From Burkholderia cepacia (GTDB lineage Bacteria > Pseudomonadota > Gammaproteobacteria > Burkholderiales > Burkholderiaceae), in assembly GCF_001718835.1 (NCBI RefSeq), contig NZ_CP013444.1, positions 1,364,001 to 1,428,000 of the forward strand: a DNA stretch of 64,000 bases. Direction: 5' to 3'. Shown one piece after another: positions 1 to 9,577 of this stretch. Under the pieces are notes generated by a model. It searched no databases and was not told the origin of the DNA. It worked only from the letters and a program-made list of their open reading frames with translations. Positions within the stretch are counted from its first letter, which is position 1; each line of letters starts with the position of its first letter. Position numbers and translations under genes: made by a program.

Positions 1-90
1 TCGTCGGGTGTGGAATGAGTCTGTTTTGACATGCGGCCATTCTAGCGCGACGGGGTGTGCTCCGGCGATGACGGGCCGGCGCGGGGCCGC

Positions 91-645
91 TCACGGGCGG
101 GGGCGGGGCGCGTCGTGCGCGCCGTCGCCGAGCGGGCGCTGCAGCAGCGCCGTATCGATCCAGCGGCCGTGCTTGAAACCGGCCGCCTTCAGCATGCCGG
201 CCGGCTCGAAGCCGAACGCGCGATGCAGCGACGTCGAGCCGCCGGTGCCGCCATCGGCGATCACCGCGATCATCTGCCGCCACGGGCCGGCCTCGCAGCG
301 CTCGATCAGCGCCGCGAGCAGCGCGCGGCCGATCCCTCGCCCGCGCTGCGCATCGTCGATGTAGATCGAATCCTCGATCGTGAAGCGGTAAGCGCTGCGC
401 GCACGGTACGGCGTCGCGTACGCGTAACCGGCCACGCGGCCGTCGCATTCGGCGACGAGGTACGGCAGCCCGTGGCCCAGTACCGCGTCGCGGCGCGCAC
501 GCAGTTCGGCGACGTCGGGCGGCGTTTCCTCGAAGGAGGCGACGCTGTGATGCACGTGATGCGCATAGATCGCGTGGATCGCGTCGAGATCGGCGTCGGT
601 CGCGTCGCGGACGATGGATGAAGCGGTGTCGGGAGTGGCGGGCAT
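91..645 (-). CDS. GNAT family N-acetyltransferase, phosphinothricin acetyltransferase (Pat/Bar)-like
   Basis: A 184-residue cytoplasmic acetyltransferase that would transfer acetyl from acetyl-CoA to a small amine; the natural substrate is unknown. The protein opens with the motif pattern of Pat/Bar relatives (RDATDADLDAIHAIY, then a SVASFEETPP block) and carries the acetyl-CoA loop RGRGIGRALL followed by a conserved C-terminal HRAFGFEPAGML segment. I chose the ATG at 645 because it begins about eight residues before the first conserved strand; the open frame runs on to 810 but that extension is low-complexity and overlaps the neighbouring LysR gene. Resistance to phosphinothricin cannot be inferred from sequence alone. 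Confidence 0.85.
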   Translation of the reverse strand: MPATPDTASSIVRDATDADLDAIHAIYAHHVHHSVASFEETPPDVAELRARRDAVLGHGLPYLVAECDGRVAGYAYATPYRARSAYRFTIEDSIYIDDAQRGRGIGRALLAALIERCEAGPWRQMIAVIADGGTGGSTSLHRAFGFEPAGMLKAAGFKHGRWIDTALLQRPLGDGAHDAPRPRP

Positions 646-715
646 GGCGGTGTGGTGGGGCGTGAGGTTTCTACTATGCGGCCGGTCGGCCAACCGGGTA
701 AAGCGGGCCCGGGCG

Positions 716-1639
716 CTACAGCGCGCCGTCCGCCGCGCGAACCGCATCGGCGATCGCATCCGCGACGCGCTGTACGCGCGGCGAGCGGCGCACGTCCGGG
801 TGGACGACAAGCCAGATCTCGCGCTCGATGTCGCAACGCGGCGCGGCCGTCAGTTCGACGAGCGACGCGGGCGGGGGCGAGGCAGTTGACTCGAGCGAGC
901 CTATTAGAAAGCGCGGCAGCAGCGCGACGCCGGCGCCCGCCGCGCACGCGCGGTGCAGCGTCGCCAGATCGTTCGACACGAACGCGAAACGGCGCCCGGC
1001 CGCGAAACGCTCGAGCCACTGCTGCTGCGGCGTTTGCGCGAGCGCGTCGTCGTAGCCGACGAACGGCCAGGTGTCGGGCGGGGCGTCTGCCCATTCCGGC
1101 GACGCGCACAGCGCGAAGCGCATCGTGCCGAGCCGGCGCGCGGCGAGCCCCGGTTCGGTCGGCCGCGACAGCCGCACCGCGAGATCGGCTTCGCGCGCGT
1201 ACAGGTTCGCCGCATGCATCTCGCCCATCAGGTCGATCCGCAGCGCCGGCCATGCGCGCTGCGCGCGCGCCAGGCGCGGCGCGAGGAAATGGCTGGCGAA
1301 CACCGGCGAAGCCGATACGCGTACCACGCCGTCAAGCGCCGCCGTACCCTGGGCGGCGCGCGCGAACGCATGCGCGTCCGCTTCGAGGCGGGCGGCGTGC
1401 TCGGCAAGGTGCAGCCCTTCGTCGGTGGGCGGCCAGCCGCGCGGCAGCCGGTCGAACAGCCGGATGCCGAGCGCGGATTCCAGCGCGTCGATGCGGCGCG
1501 CGACCGTCGAATGCTGAACCTGCAGCGTCCGCGCGGCCGCCGACAGGCTGCCGCCGCGCATCACCGCGAGGAAGTAGCGGATGTCGTCCCAGCTCATCCC
1601 GGGCGGCGAAGCCGCCGCATCATCTGTCGAATTTTGCAC
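716..1639 (-). CDS. LysR family transcriptional regulator
   Basis: DNA-binding regulator of about 307 residues. The N-terminal winged helix-turn-helix is clear (DIRYFLAVMRGGSLSAAART followed by TVARRIDALESALG), and a periplasmic-binding-like effector domain follows (RVSASPVFASHFLAPRLARAQ onward). The longest frame starts with GTG at 1639; an ATG at 1597 (protein beginning MSWDDIRYF) fits the usual family length equally well and may be the real start. It is divergent from the quinone oxidoreductase at 1723, with under 130 bp between starts, so that gene is its likely target. The inducer is unknown. Confidence 0.88.
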   Translation of the reverse strand: MQNSTDDAAASPPGMSWDDIRYFLAVMRGGSLSAAARTLQVQHSTVARRIDALESALGIRLFDRLPRGWPPTDEGLHLAEHAARLEADAHAFARAAQGTAALDGVVRVSASPVFASHFLAPRLARAQRAWPALRIDLMGEMHAANLYAREADLAVRLSRPTEPGLAARRLGTMRFALCASPEWADAPPDTWPFVGYDDALAQTPQQQWLERFAAGRRFAFVSNDLATLHRACAAGAGVALLPRFLIGSLESTASPPPASLVELTAAPRCDIEREIWLVVHPDVRRSPRVQRVADAIADAVRAADGAL

Positions 1640-1722
1640 AGTAGCTGGTTGCGATTCGTGAATTCCGATCGATTATGCACGATGGGATGATCGTGTCACT
1701 TCATTCGATTGCGAGGAACACC

Positions 1723-2724
1723 ATGAACGTGAATGTCATCACCGCTTGTCAGATCGGAATCGACCGCTACGGCGACGCCGGCGTGCTGCGCCGCGTCGAT
1801 GCGCCTGTCGCGCCGCCCGCTGCCGGCGAGGTGCGGATTCGCCAGACCGCGATCGGCGTGAATTTCGTCGACATCTATTTCCGCAGCGGCGCGCATCCGC
1901 TGCCGGCGTTGCCGGGCGTGCTGGGTGTCGAGGCGGCCGGTGTGATCGATGCGGTCGGGCCGGGCGTGACGGATCTCGTCCCCGGCCAGCGCGTCGCGTA
2001 TGCGGGCATGCCGACCGGCAGCTACGCGACGGCGCGGACGCTGCCGGCCGAGCGCGTGGTGCCGATCCCCGACGGCTTGAGCGATGACGCGGCCGCCGCC
2101 GGGCTGCTGAAAGGGATCACCGTCTACATGCTGCTCCACAAGGTGCGGACGGTAGGCGCCGGCGACAGCGTGCTCGTGCATGCGGCCGCCGGCGGTGTCG
2201 GACTGCTGGCGACGCAATGGGCGCGCGCGCTTGGCGCGCGGGTGATCGGCACGGTCGGGTCGGCCGCGAAGGCCGCGCTCGTGCGTGCATGTGGCGCGGA
2301 AGCGGTGGTGGCGTATCGCGACGACGATTTCGTCGCGGCGGCACGCGCGTTCGGCGGCGGCGCGGGGGTCGATTACGCGATCGACGGGATCGGCGGCGAC
2401 GTGCTGACGCGCACGCTCGGGGCGATCCGTCCGTTCGGCATGGTCGCGAGCATCGGGCAGGTGGCGGCGATCGGTGCGCGCCACACGTTCGATCTCGACG
2501 AACTGGGGCCGGCGCGCTCGATCGCGCTTGCGCGGCCGAGCGTGCTCGGCTTCATCGCACGCGACGTCGACGGATATCGGGAGGCGGCGCGCGCGACGCT
2601 CGAACGGCTGGCGGGCGGGATGCACGTGGAGATCGGCGCGCGGCTGCCGCTCGAACAGGCGGCCGATGCGCACCGGCTGCTGGAATCGCGCGCGACGACG
2701 GGTGGGGTCGTGCTGGTGCCGTGA
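1723..2724 (+). CDS. NADPH:quinone oxidoreductase (zinc-independent MDR family)
   Basis: Medium-chain dehydrogenase/reductase of 333 residues, close to the 325-residue norm of Qor-type NADPH:quinone reductases, which reduce quinones in the cytosol. The N-terminal GroES-like part has IGVNFVDIYFRSG and PGVLGVEAAGVIDAVG; the Rossmann nucleotide site is VLVHAAAGGVGLLATQWARALGA. The structural and catalytic zinc cysteines of alcohol dehydrogenases are absent, as expected for this branch. The ATG at 1723 is preceded by a GAGGA ribosome site; the open frame extends upstream to 1675 without support. Divergent from the LysR gene, which probably controls it. Confidence 0.9.
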   Translation: MNVNVITACQIGIDRYGDAGVLRRVDAPVAPPAAGEVRIRQTAIGVNFVDIYFRSGAHPLPALPGVLGVEAAGVIDAVGPGVTDLVPGQRVAYAGMPTGSYATARTLPAERVVPIPDGLSDDAAAAGLLKGITVYMLLHKVRTVGAGDSVLVHAAAGGVGLLATQWARALGARVIGTVGSAAKAALVRACGAEAVVAYRDDDFVAAARAFGGGAGVDYAIDGIGGDVLTRTLGAIRPFGMVASIGQVAAIGARHTFDLDELGPARSIALARPSVLGFIARDVDGYREAARATLERLAGGMHVEIGARLPLEQAADAHRLLESRATTGGVVLVP

Positions 2725-2760
2725 CGGGGCATGGGCCGGCCGCCGGTCTGCTCCGCCCGT

Positions 2761-4276
2761 TCACGCGCGCTTGCGCAACGGCGCATCCTCGACGAACCAC
2801 GCGAGCGCGAACGCGATCGCGATGACCGTCGCCGCCGCCAGATACACGACATGCAGCGAACCGGCGAACGCATGCAGGTACGCGTCGCGCACGGCATCCG
2901 GCAACTGGTGCACGGCGGCCGGGCCGAGCGCGGGCGGCAGCTCCGTGCCGGCCGGCAGCGCATCCATCACCCGCGACTGCAGCCCGTGCGAGAACAGCGC
3001 GCCGAACGCCGCGACGCCGAGCGAGCCGCCGATCGAGCGGAACAGCGTCGCCCCCGATGTCGCAACGCCCATGTGCCGGAATTCGACCGTGTTCTGCACG
3101 GCGAGCGTGAGCACGGGCATCACCATGCCGAGCCCGATCCCGAGCAGCGCCATGTACGCATACATCGTGTGCAGCGGCGTATCGAGCGTCAGCGTCGACA
3201 GCAGCGCCATCGCGATGCCGCCGGTCAGCGTGCCCAGGATCGGAAACATCCGGTACGAGCCGAGCCGGGAGATCAGCCGGCCGCTGACGACCGACGTCAC
3301 CAGCATCCCGCCCATCATCGGCAACAGCTGCAGCCCGGCCTGCGACGGCGTCGAACCCTTCACGACCTGCAGGTAAAGCGGGATGAACGTGACCGAGCCG
3401 AACAGCGCGATGCCGACGACGAAGCCGATCAGGCTGACCAGCACGAAGGTGCGATGGCGGAACAGTTCGAGCGGCATGATCGGTTCGGCCGCGAGCCGCT
3501 CTTCATAGACGAAGCCGCCGATCGCGACGACGCCGAGCACGAGCGTCATCCACAGTTGCGGCGACGTCCACGGCAGCAGCGAGCCGCCTTCGCTCGTGAA
3601 CAGGATCACGCAGGTGAGGGCGGTGGCGAGGAACGCAGCGCCCATGTAGTCGATCCGGTGCTTCACGTGCGCGGTGTGCGGCCGGAACGCGACGCCGATC
3701 ACCGCGAGCGCGAGAAAGCCGAGCGACAGGTTGATCGTGAAGATCCAGCGCCACGACAGGTGCTCGACCAGAAAGCCGCCGAGCAGCGGGCCGACGATCG
3801 TCGCGAGGCCGTACACGCCGCCGAACATCCCCTGATAGCGCGCGCGGCGAATCGGGCGGCACCAGATCGCCGATCGCGGCCATCGTCACGACCATCAGGC
3901 CGCCGCCGCCGAGCCCCTGCAGCGCGCGCAGCACGATCAGCTGCGTCATGTCCTGCGCGACGCCGCACAGCGCGGAGCCGGCGAGGAACAGCACGATCGC
4001 GGCCTGCAGCACGATCTTGCGGCCATACAGGTCGCCGAGCTTGCCGTACAACGGCAGCACGACGGTGGACGACAGCAGGTACGCGGTGACGACCCACGAC
4101 AACTGGTCGAGCCCGCCGAGTTCGCCGACGATCGTCGGCAGCGCGGTCGACACGATCGTCTGGTCGAGCGCGGACAGCAGCATGACGAGCAGCAGCGCGG
4201 CGACGATCAGCCCGACGGGCGTGTCGCGGCGGGCTGCGTCGGCGGCCGGCGAGTGCGGGATGGTTTCGGTTTGCAT
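2761..4276 (-). pseudogene. DHA2-family MFS drug efflux transporter, frameshifted
   Basis: Homologue of EmrB/QacA-type proton-driven multidrug exporters of the inner membrane. The N-terminal third (start ATG 4276) reads LLSALDQTIVSTALPTIVGELGG and YLLSSTVVLPLYGKLGDLYGRK, the hallmark helix 1 and motif A. The remaining two thirds lie in another frame from about 3860 down to 2761 and include GLATIVGPLLGGFLVEHLSWRW (motif C region) and all later helices, ending ALAWFVEDAPLRKRA. The break falls around 3845-3865, where the frame for ...GDLVPP should pass into ...RARYQGMFGG; one extra base or two missing bases explains it. Joined, the product would be about 505 residues. It is either a recent null mutation or a sequencing error, since both halves look otherwise intact. 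Confidence 0.85.
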
Positions 4277-4431
4277 GGGCGATATCTGCCATGGCAGTGA
4301 ATTGTTCGGGAATATAGGGGCTAAAGGTTGCCGGGTCAATTTCTGCTCATCCTTTAATTGTTTCAGGCGTAACAGGAAGACGATGCGGGGCGCCGAATTT
4401 GACGTAAATCACGGAACGAAAGGGGCCGGAC

Positions 4432-4458
4432 TCAAGTTTTTTGCAGGCAAACCGTAAT
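4432..4458 (+). promoter_or_regulatory. Candidate sigma-28 (FliA) flagellar promoter
   Basis: TCAAGTTT (4432-4439), an 11-base spacer, then ACCGTAAT (4451-4458). The first box differs from the enterobacterial TAAAGTTT at one base and the spacer is exactly the length required; the second box retains CCG. It lies about 55 bases upstream of the chemoreceptor start, a gene class usually controlled by FliA. Confidence 0.6.
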
Positions 4459-4511
4459 ACAGCGTGCTGCGGACCGATTGCCGCGGCACTTTTCACCGCT
4501 CACGTCCCGTC

Positions 4512-6071
4512 ATGAACCTGAACGCCCTGTTTTCCCGTTTCTCGATCCGCACGCGGATCTTCTCCACGCTCGGCCTTGTCGCCGCGCTGCTCGTCGTGTC
4601 GGGGCTGATCGGCCTCGCCGGCATGCAGAGCTCGAACCGCGCGCTCGACGAGGCCTATACGCAGCAGCTGGCGGCGAAGACCGCGCTGTCGGCGGCCAGC
4701 CTCAACCTGACGATCGTGCGCACGACGCTCGACCGCGCGCTGCTGCACCCCGAGGCGCCCGAAGTGCCGGATCTGCTGACGAAGGCGGACAACTACCTGG
4801 CGAAGGCGGATGCCGCGTGGCGCAGTTACGCGTCGATGCCGCACGACGGCGACGAAGGCCCGCTCGCGAGCCGCCTCGACGCCGCGCGCCAGGCGCTGAT
4901 CGGCCAGGCGCTGAAGCCGATGATCGACGCGGTTCGCGAGGGCCGCCGCGACGAGGCCGACCGGCTGCTGATGTCGGTCGCGCCGCCGCTGTCGGTTGCG
5001 CTCACGCAGGCGACCGATGCGCTCGATGCATACCAGGTTGCACGCGGCAAGGAGGTGTACGACACCGCGCAGACGTATTACGAATGGCTGCGCATGGGCG
5101 CGATCGCGGGGATCGCGTTCGGCCTGGCCGCGTGCCTCGGCTGTGCGATCGGCCTGCATTACGCGATCACGCAGCCGGTGAACCGCCTGCTGTCGCATTT
5201 CCGCCGCCTGTCGGAGGGCGACCTGACGTCGGAAGTGCGCTGGTCGTCGCGCGACGAGATGGCCGAACTGGTCAAGGGCGTGACCGGCATGCAGCGCAGC
5301 CTCGCGGACACCGTGCGCCAGGTCAGCCAGGGTTCCGAGGCGATTTCGACGGCGACGCACCAGATCGCGGCCGGCAACACCGACCTGTCGCAGCGCACCG
5401 AGGAACAGGCATCCGCATTGCAGGAGACGGCCGCGAGCATGGAGCAGCTCACCGCGACCGTGAAGCAGAACGCGGACAATGCGGTGGAGGCGCAAGCCTG
5501 CGCGGACAGCGCGTCCGAGATCGCGTCGAAGGGGGCGACGGTCGTCGGCGAGGTGATCGGCACGATGAACGAGATCGACCAGAGCTCGCAGAAGGTCGCC
5601 GACATCATCGGCACGATCGAGGGGATCGCGTTCCAGACCAACATTCTCGCGCTGAATGCGGCGGTCGAAGCCGCACGCGCCGGCGAGCAGGGCCGTGGCT
5701 TCGCGGTGGTCGCGGGCGAGGTGCGCACGCTCGCGCAGCGCTCGGCGTCGGCGGCGAAGGAAATCCGTACGCTGATCGGCGAATCGGTCGAGCGCGTCGC
5801 GAACGGCTCGCGGCTCGTCGGCGTGGCCGGCACGACGATGCAGGACATCCAGCAGGCGATCGGCCGCGTGACGGGCATCATGACGGAGATCGCGGCCGCG
5901 TCGAACGAGCAGCGCGACGGGATCGAGCAGGTGAACCGCGCGGTGTCGCAGATGGACCAGGTGTCGCAGCAGAACGCGGCGCTCGTCGAAGAGGCGGCGG
6001 CGGCGGCCGCGTCGCTTGAAGAGCAGGCCGATGGCCTGCGCCGCGCGGTCGGCGCGTTCCGGGTCGCGTAA
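4512..6071 (+). CDS. Methyl-accepting chemotaxis protein (Tar/Tsr-like)
   Basis: Inner-membrane chemoreceptor of 519 residues. TM1 lies near residues 14-33 (IFSTLGLVAALLVVSGLIGL), followed by a four-helix-bundle periplasmic ligand domain of about 150 residues, TM2 near 195-215, a HAMP linker (ITQPVNRLLSHFRRLSEGDL) and a long cytoplasmic helical bundle. The signalling tip that contacts CheA/CheW is canonical: GIAFQTNILALNAAVEAARAG then EVRTLAQRSASAAKEI. There is no C-terminal CheR-docking pentapeptide; it ends GAFRVA. The ATG at 4512 places TM1 correctly, while the upstream frame to 4464 adds nothing recognisable. The ligand is unknown. Confidence 0.93.
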   Translation: MNLNALFSRFSIRTRIFSTLGLVAALLVVSGLIGLAGMQSSNRALDEAYTQQLAAKTALSAASLNLTIVRTTLDRALLHPEAPEVPDLLTKADNYLAKADAAWRSYASMPHDGDEGPLASRLDAARQALIGQALKPMIDAVREGRRDEADRLLMSVAPPLSVALTQATDALDAYQVARGKEVYDTAQTYYEWLRMGAIAGIAFGLAACLGCAIGLHYAITQPVNRLLSHFRRLSEGDLTSEVRWSSRDEMAELVKGVTGMQRSLADTVRQVSQGSEAISTATHQIAAGNTDLSQRTEEQASALQETAASMEQLTATVKQNADNAVEAQACADSASEIASKGATVVGEVIGTMNEIDQSSQKVADIIGTIEGIAFQTNILALNAAVEAARAGEQGRGFAVVAGEVRTLAQRSASAAKEIRTLIGESVERVANGSRLVGVAGTTMQDIQQAIGRVTGIMTEIAAASNEQRDGIEQVNRAVSQMDQVSQQNAALVEEAAAAAASLEEQADGLRRAVGAFRVA

Positions 6072-6111
6072 GCAGGTTTGCCAGCCCGGTCCGGGCAACC
6101 ACCCGACCCTC

Positions 6112-7779
6112 TTACACCCCCGTGAGCTGCGCGGCCGCACGCGACGACGCGACGATCAGCAGTTTCATCGTCGCGCGCGTCGCACCGACGAACAGCTTGC
6201 GCGCGGCCCGCGCGTCGAGCGTGTCGAAGTCGACCTCGGTGAGGATCACGCACGGCGCCGACTGGCCCTTGAAGCGGTAGATCGAATCGAGCAGCACGTC
6301 GCCTTCGCGATATTCAGGGTTGCCGAACAGGTCGTACTTGCCGGTAAAGCTCTTGAGCCGGTGCGGGCCGAGCTGGTCGAGCGGCGCGAGCACCGAGCCT
6401 TCGCGGCCGCGATACGACAGCACCGCGATGTCCTGCTTCCGAAAGCCGAGCGACAGCGCGTGCGTGATCGCCCGCTTGGTCGCGTCGACGCAGGCTTCGG
6501 CCAGCGCGGCGGGCGACGCGTTCGCATCGCCGTAGGCGGACACGACGAGATCGGAGCCGTCGAACGGGCTGCCCGAGCGCAGCTCCGCCGCGAGCGGCTC
6601 GACCCGGCCGACGATGTCGCGCACGAATTCGAGCAGGTCGCGCGGGCTCCGGTAGTTCGTCAGCGCCTTCAGCGTGACCCAGCCCGGCAGGGCGACGGGC
6701 TCGCGCATGTACAGGTTCTGCAGCGGATCCTCCAGCCACCACCATGCGCCGTCCGGCACCAGCAGGCGCTCCAGCGCGGCCGCCCACGGCGCATGGAAAT
6801 CCTGCCCTTCGTCGACGATCAGCACGTCGAAGTGCCAGTGCTCGGGAATCGGCGTTTGCGCGAAACGCGCCTCGAGCCGCCCGAACGCGTCGGGCGCGTC
6901 GAAATCCGGAGTGTAACCGCCGTCGCGCGCGACCCAGTCGCACAGCTGGTGGTAGTTCGCGATCTTTGCGCCGGGCGGCGCGATCCGCTCGATGTAGTCG
7001 GCGAGCGGCCGGTTGAAGCACACGTAGAGCACACGCTTGCCGGCCGCGACGGCATCGCGCATCGCCTGCACCGCGAGCTGCGTCTTGCCCGAGCCGGCCG
7101 TGCCGGTGACGCGCAGCCGGAACGGCGCGAATTCGAGCTGGCGTGCCCAGGCGGCGAGCCCGCCCGACAGCCGCGTGACCAGCGTGCCGGCCTGCCCGAC
7201 GAGCGCGCTCGTATCGGGCGTGAGCGCGAGCTCGTCCGCGAGGAAGTGATGGATCTTCGGTGCGTTCGCGACGCGCGGCTCGTCCGCGGGCAGGATCTGC
7301 AGGATGACCTGCGCGAGCTGCGCCTTGCGCGACGCATCGACGATGCGGTCGGCCGCGACGCCGGCGATCGCGGCCTGCCTGATCGAGTAGTCGGGGCAGT
7401 ACAGCAGCGCCTCGACGCCATAGACACCCGCGCCGAGCGCGGCCGTCAGGCGCCGGTGCAGCGTTTCCTGCGTGCGCGCGAGCTGGATCGGAACGTTGCG
7501 CTCCTTCTGCAGATAGACCTTCACGAGCCCCTTCGGCGTTTCGCGCAGGAAGCCGGCTTTCTGCTCGACCAGCAGCACGCGGCCGGCCGGGCTCACGACG
7601 ACGAACGCGGCCTCGCCGAACACCGAGAACGCCTGGTCGGCGCGTGTCCAGTGCACGCCGTGATAGACGGTGTAGCCGTCGGGCAGCGCGTGTTCGAGGG
7701 CGGCGAGCGTCTCGCGCTCGCGCTCGGCCGCGCCGGTCGCGGCGAGGCTTTTCCAGTCGTCGGGGATGAGGCGGGCCAT
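6112..7779 (-). CDS. NERD-domain UvrD/Rep-like superfamily 1 helicase
   Basis: A 555-residue protein joining a nuclease-related domain to a superfamily 1 helicase core. The N-terminal part has the NERD-like strand GRVLLVEQKAGFL (about residues 66-78, with E-x-K). The helicase part shows Walker A GTAGSGKT (226-233), Walker B VDEGQD (322-327), a motif III-like WLEDPLQNLY, and near the C-terminus the motif V/VI-like KGQSAPCVILTEVD and LFVGATRA. Such proteins are assigned to DNA processing or repair, and some sit in defence loci, but nothing adjacent supports a defence island here. It stands alone, convergent with the chemoreceptor gene. Confidence 0.82.
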   Translation of the reverse strand: MARLIPDDWKSLAATGAAERERETLAALEHALPDGYTVYHGVHWTRADQAFSVFGEAAFVVVSPAGRVLLVEQKAGFLRETPKGLVKVYLQKERNVPIQLARTQETLHRRLTAALGAGVYGVEALLYCPDYSIRQAAIAGVAADRIVDASRKAQLAQVILQILPADEPRVANAPKIHHFLADELALTPDTSALVGQAGTLVTRLSGGLAAWARQLEFAPFRLRVTGTAGSGKTQLAVQAMRDAVAAGKRVLYVCFNRPLADYIERIAPPGAKIANYHQLCDWVARDGGYTPDFDAPDAFGRLEARFAQTPIPEHWHFDVLIVDEGQDFHAPWAAALERLLVPDGAWWWLEDPLQNLYMREPVALPGWVTLKALTNYRSPRDLLEFVRDIVGRVEPLAAELRSGSPFDGSDLVVSAYGDANASPAALAEACVDATKRAITHALSLGFRKQDIAVLSYRGREGSVLAPLDQLGPHRLKSFTGKYDLFGNPEYREGDVLLDSIYRFKGQSAPCVILTEVDFDTLDARAARKLFVGATRATMKLLIVASSRAAAQLTGV

Positions 7780-7902
7780 GGCGTCGGGCGGCGGATGCCG
7801 GTGTGGGCGTGAACAGGTGCGGCTATTGTACTGAGGAACCCGCTCGCGGCCGCGATGCGGCGCATGCGCTGGCCATCCGGCCGATGGTGGCGGGCGGGGT
7901 GC

Positions 7903-8757
7903 TCAGCTCCGCACGAGCCGTTTCGCGAGATCGGCGCTGAGGATCGCCATGCGCGCGGGTTTTTCGTAACAGACGACGTCGAACGCGCGGATCACTTCGC
8001 TGATGTCGGCCTCGCTCGCGCGGCCGGTGAGCAGGTCGCCCGTCAGCACGAAGATCGGCGCGCCCGGGTTGTCGGACGTGCGCACGGCCTTGATCGCGGT
8101 GGCGGCCGTGCTGTCGTCGAACAGCCATTCGGTCAGGACCGCGTCGAACGCCTGGCCCTGCAGCGCGTCGACGAACGGCGCGAGGCCGTCGAATGCGGCC
8201 GTCGCGAAACCCTGGCGTTCGAGATAGCGGCACAGCTCGGTCGCGCTGACGCGATCGGGGTCGATCACCGCGACGACGAGCTTGTCGCTCTCCGCGCGGC
8301 GCGGATAGATCTCGATCTTGTGCACGTCGTACGCGTTCTGGTACAGCACGCCGGTGTGGCGCAGCACGCGCCAGCGGCCGTTCTGCTCGTACGCGACGAA
8401 TTCGGGGCGCGCGCCGGCTTCGAGGGGCGCGCCGATCCATGCGGTGCACGGAATCTCGGCAACGCCTGCATAAAGCACGGCTTCCTGCGAATAGGCGCCG
8501 ACCATGCCGGGGTCGAGCGTTTGCGCGCCGAACAGCTGGGCGGCGGGTTCGCCGTACGCTTCGGCGACTTTCTTGATCTGCGCGAGCGTCCAGGGGCTGC
8601 TGCCGCGCAGCTTACGATGGCCTTGCGAGAAACTCAGGTCGAGGATGCGGCACAGCTCGGTGGTCTGCTGGCGCTTGCCGATGCCGTTGCGGGTCATCAG
8701 CTCGCGCACGCGCTCGGCAACCGCGAGGGAATCCGTGGTGATTGCTTCAGTGGTCAT
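7903..8757 (-). CDS. BetR-type transcriptional regulator with receiver-like domain
   Basis: A 284-residue protein. The first 75 residues (VRELMTRNGIGKRQQTTELCRILDLSFSQ...RKLRG...WTLAQIKKVAEAYGE) look like the BetR helix-turn-helix domain found mainly in beta-proteobacteria. The last 125 residues resemble a response-regulator receiver: KLVVAVIDPDRVSATELCRYLERQGF, then AVLTEWLFDD, then IFVLTGD and CYEKPARM. The acidic pocket is only partly conserved (D at the first position, E-W at the usual phospho-acceptor site), so phosphorylation is doubtful. Target and partner are unknown. Confidence 0.7.
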   Translation of the reverse strand: MTTEAITTDSLAVAERVRELMTRNGIGKRQQTTELCRILDLSFSQGHRKLRGSSPWTLAQIKKVAEAYGEPAAQLFGAQTLDPGMVGAYSQEAVLYAGVAEIPCTAWIGAPLEAGARPEFVAYEQNGRWRVLRHTGVLYQNAYDVHKIEIYPRRAESDKLVVAVIDPDRVSATELCRYLERQGFATAAFDGLAPFVDALQGQAFDAVLTEWLFDDSTAATAIKAVRTSDNPGAPIFVLTGDLLTGRASEADISEVIRAFDVVCYEKPARMAILSADLAKRLVRS

Positions 8758-9259
8758 GCTACGGGAACGGATCGTGACGTTCAGAACGACGCCTTGCGGC
8801 GGAACTCGTCGGACAATCTCGGAGACGTTCAGTAGCGAGCCGACCGGCCACGCGCGGAAAAGATAACTTTACCGCAAAATGGCATCGGTTCCCCGTAGTA
8901 AAACACGCGATTGTGTGAAAGGTGTTTCCCAACGTTACACAGGATGTGCGCCTGGCCCTTGCCGGGCAACGGCGGTTTAAATCCATTAAAAACGTCAGGT
9001 GCCGATCCTGACTCGTATCGGCTCGATTGCGCTCGGATTGGAACATAATCTGGCAGCCGTCGCGCACAGGACGTGCTTGCGTGCCGGCCACATCGATTCG
9101 TTGCTTGATCGGCTGCGGCGGCCTAGTCTCAACCGCAAGGGGGCAAACGCCGAACTCGGCGTCTGCGACGCAGCCGGCACCGGCGGGGCCGATCGGCATG
9201 CCGGATGTGCGAACCACGCGCCATGCGCGGGTTGCTTGTCATTCGATGCGGAGGTTGAG
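8758..9259. other. Intergenic stretch, 502 bases, no gene seen
   Basis: Upstream region of the minus-strand BetR-type gene and of the small plus-strand gene at 9260. It contains an imperfect inverted repeat, TGTGTGA (8912-8918) and TTACACA (8935-8941), separated by 16 bases, which could be a regulator site. No convincing open frame is present. Confidence 0.4.
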
Positions 9260-9505
9260 ATGTCGGAGCATGCGGTTGTCGACGAAAACGGCTATCGGTG
9301 TTTCTGTGAGGCTTACGAGGAGCCTCCGGGCGTGTGGCGTGCACTGGTGCGATTCGAACGAAAGCGTGACCACGCCGCGATGCAGGCGCACATCCCCGGC
9401 ATGACGCACAAAATCGACGAGACGTTCGCGACTCATCATGAAGCGATGGGCGCTGCGAAAGCGTATGCCAGGTACAAGGCGTCTCAAGACGAGACAGGCC
9501 TGTAG
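9260..9505 (+). CDS. Hypothetical protein, 81 residues
   Basis: A small acidic-basic soluble protein beginning MSEHAVVDENGYRCFCEAYE. The ATG at 9260 is backed by a good ribosome site (GGAGG at 9251-9255), and the frame shows normal codon use for the replicon, so I regard it as a real gene. No signal peptide or membrane segment is seen. The sequence RFERKRDHA and a tail AAKAYARYKASQDETGL suggest a short alpha/beta protein, but I do not recognise the family. Confidence 0.6.
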   Translation: MSEHAVVDENGYRCFCEAYEEPPGVWRALVRFERKRDHAAMQAHIPGMTHKIDETFATHHEAMGAAKAYARYKASQDETGL

Positions 9506-9577
9506 CCTGTAGAAAGCAGGATTTGGCGTCGCTGCCCGGAGCAACCCGTGCTGTCGGGTCGGATTGCAATATCGGCG

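Noticed and set aside
2731..4089. Plus-strand 452-codon frame across the MFS gene
   Set aside because: Antisense to a clear, though frameshifted, transporter; R/E/Q-rich without motifs.
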